A stretch of DNA of 64,000 nucleotides from Macrosoma leucophasiata (lineage: Eukaryota > Arthropoda > Insecta > Lepidoptera > Hedylidae). The notes beneath the pieces were generated by a model. The model saw nothing but the letters and a program-made list of their open reading frames with translations. It ran no database searches and was not told where the DNA came from. The stretch covers positions 18,864,001-18,928,000 of the forward strand of contig JAWQUS010000007.1 in assembly GCA_036365455.1 (NCBI GenBank), written 5' to 3'. Position 1 is the stretch's first letter; every line of letters starts with the position of its first letter. Both the position numbers and the translations under genes were made by a program. Below, piece by piece: positions 23,095 through 32,547 of the stretch.

Positions 23095-25690
23095 TTTTTT
23101 TATGTGTTTATGTTGACAGACAATCAAACGGGCCACCTGATAGAAAGTGGTCACCGTCGCCTATGAACATTTGCAACACCAGGGGAGTTGCCAACGCGCT
23201 GCCAGCCCTGAAGGACTCTTTTGACGCCATTTTTGAAGAACCCCATATTGTAGCACTTAGGGAACACCTCAGAGGGAAGTTCGTTCCACAATTTACACGT
23301 TCTGGGCAGGAACGAACGTGAAAACCGCATCGTTGAGCACTGCCAGGTGTCCAGTCGGTGTGGGTGGAACTTCTCTCTTCGGCGGGTAGTACGGTGTAGT
23401 AAAAGAGCCGGTGGCACCATGTCAAACAATTCAGCAGAGCACTCACCATTGTAGAGACGGTACAACACGCACAGACTCCCAATGTCTCTGTGCAGGCTCA
23501 GATATTCAAGCCTGTCAGTAAGTCTTGGATCGTTAACAATACGAACGGCGCGTTTTTGTAGGGAGTCAAGTGGACCAAGCTGGTATTTGGGGGCTCCCGC
23601 CCACAAATGAGAGCAGTATTCCAGATGGGGCCGCACTTGGGCCTTATAAAGCTGTAATAGCTGCCCCGATGTGAAATACTGTCTCGCTTTGTTAAGCAAA
23701 CTTTTTGGATGCCAACTTGGTCTTACACTCAATGTGACTCCCGAATTGCACTTCGTTCGATATGTCAACGCTCAGGATACCGATACTCTTATCAACGGCG
23801 AGCGGAATGCCCTGGAACTGTGGTGCTACAATGAATGGGGGTTTTTTAGCGGTGAACGCGCAGACTTGTGTCTTTGAGAGGTTAAACTGTACTAAATTAA
23901 GTCGACCCCAATCCGAGACCCGCTCCAGAGAGTGCTCGATTTCAGACACAAGTCTAGTCCTACTTTCTTCGATAAGTGTCCGAGAGGCATTTGCACGGCT
24001 AGTGTAGTGTGCATCTCCCGTACTATCATCAGCATAGCAATGTAAATTGGAGTTTTGCTCCAATATTTCATTGATATGCAGAAGAAAAAGCGTGGGAGAT
24101 AGCACAGAGCCTTGCGGCACACCAGCGTTGATAGGAAGTCTGTCTGAGCGCTGACCGTCAACTAAGACGCTCAGACAGAAAGCTGGCTATCCAGTTGCAT
24201 AGCCTCTCGGGAAGACCGTAGGAAGGAAGTTTTGCGAGGAGTGCCCTGTGCCAGACCCGGTCAAAGGCCTTAGCAATGTCCAGGCTTACAGCCAATGCCT
24301 CCCCACTCTTGTCCAAAGCGTGGGACCAATGGTGCGTGAGATATACTAGAAGATCACCAGCAGATCTGCCATGACGAAATCCATATTGGCGGTCACTGAT
24401 CAGCTGATGATCCTCTAGATACTGCAGCAGTTGAGTATTGATCACACGCTCCATGACTTTGCAGAGTAGGGAGGTTATTGCTATGGGCCTATAGTTGGCC
24501 GGGTCACTACGATCCCCTTTTTTGGGTATCGGGTGCACGAGGGCGGTCTTCCACGCAGACGGTACGGTTCTTTGATCGTAGGAAAGCGAGAACAGGCGCG
24601 TCAGAACGGGGGTCAGCTCGGGAGCGCACATCTTCAACACCACCGCAGGAACGGAGTCCGGCCCACTCAACTTCTTGACGTCAAGAGATAAAAGAGCTCG
24701 CCTGACGTTTCGCCTGAAAAATTCCCTTCGATAGCTTTGGCAAGAGACCAATAGGCACGGCTCCCGGGAGGGTTATTAGTTTCTTGCCAACTCTACCGAT
24801 GTGCTTGGACTTCGCTTTGGCCATGCGCCGCTTTGTGGACCTGGATGCAGCGTTGAGTGCTCTCCCTTAAGATCGGAGGCATTAGGATCCTTACAAGCGT
24901 GAGCCGCAGTCCAGGTTCTGTAAGCCTCCTGCTTGTGACTAGAAGCCACAGCACAGGACTTATCGAACCAGGGCTGGTACTGTCCGCCAATGGATACCAC
25001 AGAGTACGGAATGTAACATTCCATTCCCTGGTGTATCACATCGGTTACAGCATCGGCACACGTGCTCGGATCTTCCGACGAGAAACAAAGCTGCCTCCAT
25101 GAGTAGGACGTCAGGAACTCCCTCAGTCCATCCCAGTCTGCCGACCTGTAATGCCACACTTGTCGAGTTGCCGAGGGCCGCAGCGGCGCCCGAACCGACA
25201 ATGAGGTTTTTGAGCGTACCAGACGGTGGTCCGAGGATCCTAAGGGAGCCTCGACCACCACCTGATAGTTGGCAGGATGTGAAGTCAGCAGAAGATCCAG
25301 CAAAGAGGCAGTGTGACTCTTACTCCGGCACGACGACTGCACACGGGACTTAACACCGGTTGGCGGGACAGCCTCCCAGGCCAGAGTTTAAAAGAGAGGC
25401 CTGGGTTCGGGTCCCCTCGGCTCTCCCTGGCCCCCGGGCCAACATGTTGCGCCCCGGAGCGCAAGATGTCTTTACACATACCGGCCCCGGGGGCGGACAA
25501 TACGGTGCACTTCAAGGATAGGAACGAGGGAGAGGATAAGGAGTGGGGGGGGACTGGCTCTCAGGCTCGGAAGCCGGAACACGCCCGAAGACGTTTGGCG
25601 GCAGATTACGACCTGAGGGTGGTAGCTAGCCAGGCAGGACCCAAGGGACCTTACCACCAAGCAGGACACTAGGAGGGATTACGCTGGTAG
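23095..25690 (-). mobile_element. Degenerate AP-endonuclease LINE (Jockey/CR1 group)
   Basis: Read on the minus strand, the remains run in order. First the end of the endonuclease domain at 24776-25342 (SSDHRLVRSK is the conserved SDH motif). Then RT at 24158-24751 (SGPDSVPAVVLK, NYRPIAITS, GFRHGRSAGDLL, LDIAKAFDRVWH). Then the catalytic segment at 23692-24120 (PQGSVLSPTLFLLHINE, CYADDS). Last the C-terminal region at 23151-23768 (QVRPHLEYCSHLWAGA). The pieces sit in different frames, so frameshifts have killed the copy. The 3' end is the T-rich tract at about 23095. GC-rich sequence at 25343-25690 probably belongs to its upstream part. A second copy is at 47200-48359. Confidence 0.88.
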
Positions 25691-25844
25691 TGCCGACCCA
25701 CCAACCATGAGGAACCAGTCGCCAGAGCCTTGTTTGCTGGTCGGCAGGGTGCACCACGTGCAGGTAAGGTTGGCTGCGGCATAATGATGGTAAGGCGCCA
25801 CTTACACCCCAAAGTTAACGTTCTGAACGTTATAGGTAGTAACT
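25691..25844. other. GC-richer non-coding sequence beside the LINE
   Basis: No supported frame. It may be further 5' sequence of the LINE at 23095-25690, but no motif proves it. Confidence 0.3.
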
Positions 25845-25928
25845 AGCTGTGCCCGCGACTTCGTCCACGTGAGAAAAAATATGATTGTTCAGTATCTATC
25901 CGGACAAAGTCGTGGGCGCAGCTAGTAT

Positions 25929-26150
25929 AAAAGTAGCGTAAGTTACTCCTTATTACATCAGCTATCTGCCAGTGAAAGTCCCGTCAAAATCGGAGACACT
26001 CAAATTCTATGTATTTGTATGTAGTTATGTATGTATGTATGGTTGTATGGAGATAAAAGTAGCTGAAGTTAATCCATGTCACATCAGCTATCTGCCAGTG
26101 AAAGTCCCGTCAAAATCGAAGACACTCCAATTCTTCTTATTTGTTGTATC
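25929..26150. repeat. Tandem duplication with 126-bp period
   Basis: AAAAGTAGC ... ACATCAGCTATCTGCCAGTG is repeated at a 126-bp offset (starts 25955 and 26081 for the ACATCAGC block), continuing through AAAGTCCCGTCAAAATCG and GACACTC-AATTCT. The unit is a fragment of a common lepidopteran repeat. About 1.7 units. Confidence 0.8.
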
Positions 26151-26857
26151 GGCTCAATAAGTTGAATTAATATCAAAGAAAAACAAAGGAAAAAAATACT
26201 GCATAAATAAAATAAATAAATAATTATAATTAGGTACATGTTGATAAAAAAAAAATATGCAATAGTTGTACCGCGGCAGTCTCCGAGTGCCACACGTCTT
26301 TTTTTAATCTTGGCATAAAAGTGGCTGTAAAGTGTATTTACTCTGATGATAATGTATTTTTTTAAACACCGCATAATATAATATCTACACAGAGGCAGAT
26401 TAAAGATTATATTGAATATAATATAAAAAGATAAAGGAGTAGGGCATTTATTAACATAACAAAATATCGAAATGAAAAATAAATATCAATATTATCAATG
26501 AGAAACATTAAAACACCAATATCATTAGTTATAATAAGACATGTTCTTTGGATAAACAGGGAACGGACGCGAGCCCGTATGTAAGTCACCGAGGCACTCT
26601 CCGTCCAGTCCGGCCTACACCCGCTACGATAAGTTAAAATATTCTCATTCGTACTTTTCTGTGTTCGTACTATACTAAATAATTATCTGATTATAGTGTC
26701 CATCCACGGCTTCGCACACACTATAATTTGTAGCAATCTTACTTCTGGAGCATAGAATAATTTATGGCAAAGATAAAAACGATTCGAATATTTGATAAAG
26801 GCTTCTTTTCTTTATTTTTTGAAACAACTACAATATAAATTAATATATCTGAAATAT

Positions 26858-27328
26858 GTATGTATGTATGTATCTTCACGCCAGGTCCCTAACGGGGTAG
26901 GCAGAGAGTGTAGAGCGCCAGACATCCCGGTTCTGACAAACCTCTCGTGCCTCGTCTACCTTCATCATTCTCTTCATACATGCACGCCGATTCCTAAGAC
27001 TTTTGACCCCACCATCAGACAGAACTCGACCTATTTGGTCATGGTAGGTCAGCCTTGGTCTTCCTGGGCCTCTGCAACCATCCACATTCGCATTGTATAT
27101 CTGTTTAGTCATTCGCTCATTCGACATTCTTTCTATATGCCCGAACCATCGGAGCATGCCTTTTTTCATTTTTACACCGATACTATCATTCACACAAAGT
27201 CTCTTTCTTACATCTTCATTACGAACGCGATCGGTGAGTGATACACCGCAGATCTTGCGCAAAGATCTCATCTCGACCGCGTTCAACTTACTTTCATGCT
27301 CTTTCCTGCATACCCAGCTCTCGCTTCC
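26858..27328 (-). mobile_element. 5'-truncated LINE 3' end with perfect 15-bp TSD
   Basis: Read on the minus strand: SESWVCRKEHESKLNAVEM, MLRWFGHIERMSNERMTK, GRPRLTYHDQIGRVL, then the stop and an ACAT-repeat tail. This is the C-terminal part of an AP-endonuclease LINE; the WFGH(I/V)ERM motif is typical of RTE-like lepidopteran elements. The insertion is flanked by identical 15-bp duplications ATATATCTGAAATAT at 26843-26857 and 27329-27343. The coding part has no stops, so it is recent, but it is far too short to be active. Confidence 0.92.
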
Positions 27329-27343
27329 ATATATCTGAAATAT

Positions 27344-28599
27344 TCTGAATATAAGTGAAAAGAGAATGGAACTATTTTCGATACTTACTTACGATAGCAA
27401 AGGTACTTACCTAATTTTTGAATAAATCTTTATAAAATATATACCTACCTAATTCTACTACTGTACGTGTGTATGTCACTAAACTCACTTGTACTTATGA
27501 TTTATACTCTGGATGGTTTAGATTTACAAATCAGCCCGGCAGATGGCGCTGCAGTCGGTATCTAGGTTAGTTGTTTAGTTTGTCTATACTCCAACTAAAC
27601 GACTGGATGGACTCGAATTATCATACAGGACGTCTGTCGGGTCCGCTAGTTATATACATATAAAATATTTGCCCTATGATTAAACTTCGTAACAATTTTA
27701 AAAGACAAAACCTATCGCGACCACCGTACACCGTTTTCTTTCAACTCCGGCTTATTATGATACACTTTAATAATGTCGGCATACATCATTATGCTATTCG
27801 TTGTCCACCGAGCCATGCTTAACATGGTCGCGCATCTTCCAAATTATAAGAAATTTTCTACACTAACAACATAACAACATCGAATTTCGAGGAATACTGA
27901 TGAGAGCGGATCCTTCAGCAATGTTGGACCATGTTTTCTTTATGTTAATTTAGATTCTACATAAACGCAACGTCAACAAATTTATCCAGACAGTAAAACC
28001 CACTGATATTTGGTTTCAAAACACTATTTCATGTTACAATGATGTAGGGAACGGTTTTTTTTTTTTGCTGCCGATTAATCCGCACTTGAAGGATTGCCTT
28101 GATTTTTGGGACGTATCGTTGATGGATTTTTTAATCACGAAGTGGTCTCGAGTAGACAACTGATGTAAAATTATGGCTGCTGGAAAACATCTGAAATAAA
28201 CTTCGCTGCTTCCGTTCAATCTTATTTTCCCACTACAGAGCTGGGAGGAAGGGAGAGATTGGTGTTCCATTAGACATTTAGATACTTAGGTACTAAGATT
28301 TAGACGTCTTAATGCGTCATTCAATTACCTACTATCATAACTCTAGGTAGTTTGAATTACGACACTTCAAAAGAGTTAGAAACCAATTTGAAATACATCA
28401 TTTCATTTCATTTCATTTCCACGCTCTCAGCCTTCCCCGAAAATACATAAATGAATAACATATCCAGTAGGTACCTAGCACAAGATTTTTTGTAAAAATA
28501 ATTTCTGTAAATAATTACTACTTTATAAACACTGATTATAAATGAGGATTATAGGGAAGCACAGACCTCAAACAATGTAATCTATAATAATCCCACAAT
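27344..28599. other. Non-coding stretch with repeat fragments
   Basis: 27535-27655 resembles a common lepidopteran repeat (CAGATGGCGCTGCAG, GTCTGTCGGGTCCGCTAGT). The open frame at 28034-28270 on the minus strand is not recognised and has no upstream signals. Confidence 0.4.
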
Positions 28600-29030
28600 T
28601 CACTTTATGTGATAAACCCTCACAAAAATCTAAGCGTGTTTATATAGGCAAAGTTTTAATAGATCGTTTATCCCGCAATCAAGTCTGTAATAAATTAACG
28701 CCATTACTAAATTATAGCCAGCTTCTAGATTAATCTAGAAGTCGGGCCGCAGTCCGACGCGGCCGCTCTTACATTATTACAGCATTCATTAGAGTTCGCT
28801 AATTACTCCTTGCTTTAATGAATAAGCTCTAATGAACCACTTTCTGTTAATTAAAGGCGGCGTGGGTAGGGTAGAGCGCGGGGAAAGGGGTGGGAGCGGA
28901 ACTTTTCTCCGGGCTCTGATTGCAAATGTGAATTTGTGTAAGTCGGAGTGGAAAGAGTGTTTCCACTGAAAAGAGGTAATGAGCCGCTCGAGAAGAGCCG
29001 AATTAGTTCCAACCGTACCGCTCTATGACT
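28600..29030. promoter_or_regulatory. Candidate conserved enhancer with homeodomain-type motifs
   Basis: A block of TAAT/ATTA motifs in higher-GC sequence: CATTAGAG, GCTAATTACTCC, CTTTAATGAATAAGC, CTCTAATGAACC, TTAATTAAAGGCGGC. A perfect 20-bp palindrome CTTCTAGATTAATCTAGAAG lies at 28722-28741. No coding frame or transposon ends. The layout resembles an insect developmental enhancer; function is inferred only. Confidence 0.4.
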
Positions 29031-29204
29031 CTAAAATTATGTCTACGTTTCCAGACATGCATACCTACCTGTTTAGCTTAGCGGATTGGGAATAATAAGC
29101 ATAATAGGTACATTTTTAAGATTACGGAAACAAATGTAATTAGATAAATTAGCGGGTGATAGGTGCTAGGGTTCTAGTCAGAACATGAAGTTATAGGCTC
29201 CGCA

Positions 29205-29402
29205 TTACCTGAACTATCTGTCGCCAAATGACACTACTATTGCGGCATTATCGCATTCCGGTAGTAGTAGATGGTATTGCATAGCCCCGCAATTACTGTC
29301 ATAGAGGCAAAACAACATAGGGTGACAGCGTAGGTACCTACCTTTTGACCTCTGGTTTATGTGCAGATATCTATAGGTAGTCAATTACCATTCATGTAAT
29401 CT
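29205..29402 (+). repeat. Diverged SINE-like repeat family A
   Basis: Recognisable by CCGCATTACCTGAACTATCT, CCGCAATTACTGTCATAGAG and TTTTGACCTCTGG in the family order. No A tail remains. Confidence 0.6.
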
Positions 29403-29952
29403 GCATCACATATTTTCGTAACCAAATTAAATTAGGTGCATTATAGAATTTAAAACGTGTTTCAAAATGTTTGAACTTAATAACTGTTCCTTTTAAATTG
29501 AAAGGTATGGAATTCTAATTGAGTTGAAATGGAAATAGAAATACACTTGAGATATAAAATATATAAAAAAAAAGGTATAAAATATTTAGCTAAAATTGTC
29601 TGTGAGACGGACTAAAGTAGGTAGGTACTTCTAAAAAATCAATATCAAAGTTTATTCATCATTTGGGATTACAAGGTTCGGTAGGTACTTAGGTAGGTAT
29701 ATCCTAATAATCTATAAATCTATACCCAAATGGTGATTGATTATTTTTTTTTAAGGTATAGTTCTTTTATAGGTTTATGTATTAGAGTAACATTTAAGCG
29801 CATTACTTCCAAACGACTGCACCAAATATATTTATATTTGATTATATTATGGATATTTTCTTCTTTCAGGTGTTCATTATTTGTATGATAAAAAAAATAC
29901 ACCATATTTATGGCGGTTTAAAATTCGCCGGGTAAGCTACTCATATATATTA
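29403..29952. other. AT-rich non-coding stretch
   Basis: Nothing recognised before the TA target duplication of the mariner element at 29951-29952. Confidence 0.6.
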
Positions 29953-31231
29953 GGTTGGGGAAAAAGTTTCTTCGCATTTTTTAAGATTATTCAAAACATT
30001 TTTTAATATAGTTTATTTAAATTTAACTAAAGTATGTATGTACCATTTAGTTCGATAACCTTTTGCCATCTTGTAGGTAGGGACATGATCCCATTGCTAT
30101 AAAAATTTTGGGACTTCTCATCAAAATACCGCGACAAGTGGATTTGGCAGTCCTCTCGTGATGTTAACCTAACATTGCATAAAGAATTCTGAAGAGACCG
30201 AAACAGGTGGAAATCTGAAGGTGCAAGGTCAGGCTATACGGCGGATGCATTAACACCTCCCAGCCAAACTCTCTTAATTTTTGCTGAGTGGCTATAGATG
30301 TGTGAGGTCTAGCGTTATCATGATGAAACACCACGCCCCTTCTGTTGATCAATTCCGACCGCTTTCTCTCAACTTCTTGCTTTAATCTCATCAGTTGTTC
30401 GCAGTAGAGTTCAGAATCGATAGTCCTGCCTGGTGGTAATAGCTCATAATGAATAATGCCCTTCCAATCCCACCAATCCCACACAACATCACCTTATTGC
30501 GAGTTAACCCGGGTTTCGCCACAGTCTGTGAAGCCTGACCGGCCTTTGACCACGACCTTTTTCGCACGTTCTTGTCGTACGTGATCCACTTTTCATCACC
30601 AGTTATCAGCTTCTTCAAAAATGATTCGGTTTCATTACGCCGTAATAAAGAATCACAAATGAGTACACGGTTCATTAGGTTTCTTTCAGTGAGCTCGTGA
30701 GGTAACCAAATATCGAGCTTGTTTTTGTACCCAGCTTTTTTCAAATGCGCCAAAACTGTTTTGTGATCAACTCTCAGTTCTTCAGCTACATCGTAACTAC
30801 TGATATGTCGAGCTTGCTCCACTTTTTCAAAAATGGTATCCATTTTATCCGTAATAGGGCGACCAGAGCGAGGTGCATCTTTGACATCAAAATTTCCGGA
30901 TTGAAAACGCTTAAACCAAATTTGTGCTACTCTCACAGACACTGCACTAGGTCCATAAACATCGCAAATTTTTTTCGCTGCTTGTTTTGCATTTTTACCT
31001 TTTTTGTAGTAAAATTTTAATATGTATCGAATTTCTTCATTAGATTCACTCATCGTGACAGTACGAAAAACAAATAAAAATCACACATTTGCCTAACTTG
31101 AATTTGGAATTATGTTCTTTAAAATTTAAATTTCAAGGATACCAAAACCAGCCATATACAAATACTACAGCCAAAGAGATTTTATTACAAGTTCATACAT
31201 ACTAAAATGCGAAAAGACTTTTTCCCCAACC
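29953..31231 (-). mobile_element. Mariner (DD34D) element copy 2, full length, inactivated
   Basis: A complete 1279-bp element with ends GGTTGGGGAAAAAG and CTTTTTCCCCAACC, flanked by TA on both sides (29951-29952, 31232-31233). Transposase reads from an ATG at 31053 ([19 protein letters not shown]). The N-terminal HTH region contains [20 protein letters not shown] and GRP; the catalytic domain follows. A 2-nt gain near 30475 breaks the frame after VMLC, and a 1-nt loss near 30232 breaks it again in PPYS. Not functional. It lies about 1.3 kb upstream of the cuticular protein gene, transcribed in the opposite direction. Confidence 0.95.
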
Positions 31232-31305
31232 TATTACCTATTATAAAGGCACCGTCGGTTCGACCCTCTAGATAGCACCTACTAGAGAGTAGTAGAGAGG
31301 TACTG

Positions 31306-31371
31306 TCAGGGAACCGGACTGCTTGACCACATACCTAACACCTTACGCGATGGTAATAAACACTATCTACT
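31306..31371. mobile_element. Remnant of CAGGGAAC-type element, cut by the tRNA-like array
   Basis: Starts CAGGGAACCGG and continues with ACGCGATGGTAATAAA, resembling the interior of the element at 3002-3077. The other terminus is missing where the tandem tRNA-like array begins. Confidence 0.4.
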
Positions 31372-31407
31372 TATTTTATTTTAAAGAAAAATGGAAAGAA
31401 AAATTTG

Positions 31408-31481
31408 ACTTCAGGCGAGACTTGAACTCGCGGCCTACTGGGAATCTAGTCCAGCCGCTCTTCCAATTGAGCTACTGAAGT
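31408..31481 (-). repeat. tRNA-like core of retroposon, copy 4
   Basis: Full 74-nt cloverleaf core with a perfect 7-bp acceptor stem (ACTTCAG/CTGAAGT). First unit of the tandem array. Confidence 0.75.
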
Positions 31482-31713
31482 CCTGCCCGATTTATAAAAT
31501 CTTTCCTTCACATTTATTGCATTGCTTTATGGTAGCAGCAGGGCCATCTATTGCCAACTATGCTAGTTAGGCAACCGATACAATAGACTTTGCAGTCTAT
31601 TGAATATCGGAAAGAAGTCGCTTTTACCCTTAATAATTGTTTTATATTATTTCGCATTAACACATGCTTGTGAAATATATTTTATTTTAAAGAAAAATGG
31701 AAAGAAAAATTTG

Positions 31714-31787
31714 ACTTCAGGCGAGACTCGAACTCGCGGCCTACTGGGAATCTAGTCCAACCGCTCTTCCAATTAAGCTACTGAAGT
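31714..31787 (-). repeat. tRNA-like core of retroposon, copy 5
   Basis: Full 74-nt core, second unit of the array. Two base changes relative to copy 4 fall in the D stem and at the start of the anticodon arm. Confidence 0.75.
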
Positions 31788-32477
31788 CCTGCCCGATTTA
31801 TCAGATCTTTCCTTCACATTTATTGCATTGCTTTATGGTAGCAGCAGCGCCATCTATTGCCAACTATGCTAGTTAGGCAACCGATATAATAGACTTTGCA
31901 GTCTTTTGAATATCGTAAAGAAGTCGCTTTTACCCTTAATAATTGTTTTATATTATTTCGCATTAACACATGCTTGTGAAATATATTTTATTTTAAAGAA
32001 AAATGGAAAGAAAAATTTGACTTCGGGCGAGACTCGAACTCGCGTATAGAACTCGAATATATTTCACAATTAGGCATTCATATTAGCCAAAGGGACGTGC
32101 CAACTATTTACTATTTGGCATATCTACACATTAAATTCGTCATTTTATTTTAGTGGACCTACGAATACGTGCCTAACATTTAGCGTTATAATTCTTTGTA
32201 GGTATTGGGGTATCAAGGGATGGCAGGACGGATAGCCTAGATAAAATAGCTGGAGTAAAATACTACTTATGTTTTAAATTCCCAAATCCCGAAAGTGGAA
32301 TCCTCAAACATAGAATCTATTACATCACAAGAATTAGTTAAACTGGTATCTTAAGAAACAATTACGTTTGACTAAATGCTTAATATGAAATTGGCACAAT
32401 TCACGCACAAAGCGAATAGTCAATGAGCGTGAAAATCTGAAGGATAATAGAGGATTGACAAACCAGGAGCCGACTAG

Positions 32478-32484
32478 TATAAAA
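32478..32484 (+). promoter_or_regulatory. TATA box of the cuticular protein gene
   Basis: TATAAAA lies 64 bp before the start codon. An initiator-like TCGACAGTAACAGTTCG follows at 32512-32528, about 30-40 bp downstream, the usual spacing for arthropod TATA promoters. Confidence 0.7.
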
Positions 32485-32547
32485 TGCCGCGGTTATACCA
32501 CAGGTTATTATTCGACAGTAACAGTTCGTTTACTTTCGTTTAACAAG

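Larger units (their letters stand above)
31372..32046 (-). repeat. Head-to-tail tandem array of tRNA-like retroposon units
   Basis: Three units in one orientation with cores starting at 31408, 31714 and 32020, an exact 306-bp period twice. The third unit breaks off inside the core at about 32043. Each unit runs tRNA-like core, CCTGCCCGATTT, the GCAGCAGCGCCATCTATTGC-type body, GTCGCTTTTACCCTTAATAA, then ATTATTTCGCATTAACACAT and the AAAGAAAAATGGAAAG linker into the next core. The units are nearly identical, which suggests recent duplication. Confidence 0.9.

Noticed and set aside
31372..32046. CRISPR-like array
   Set aside because: The 306-bp period and nearly identical units with no unique spacers are a tandem retroposon array; the genome is eukaryotic.
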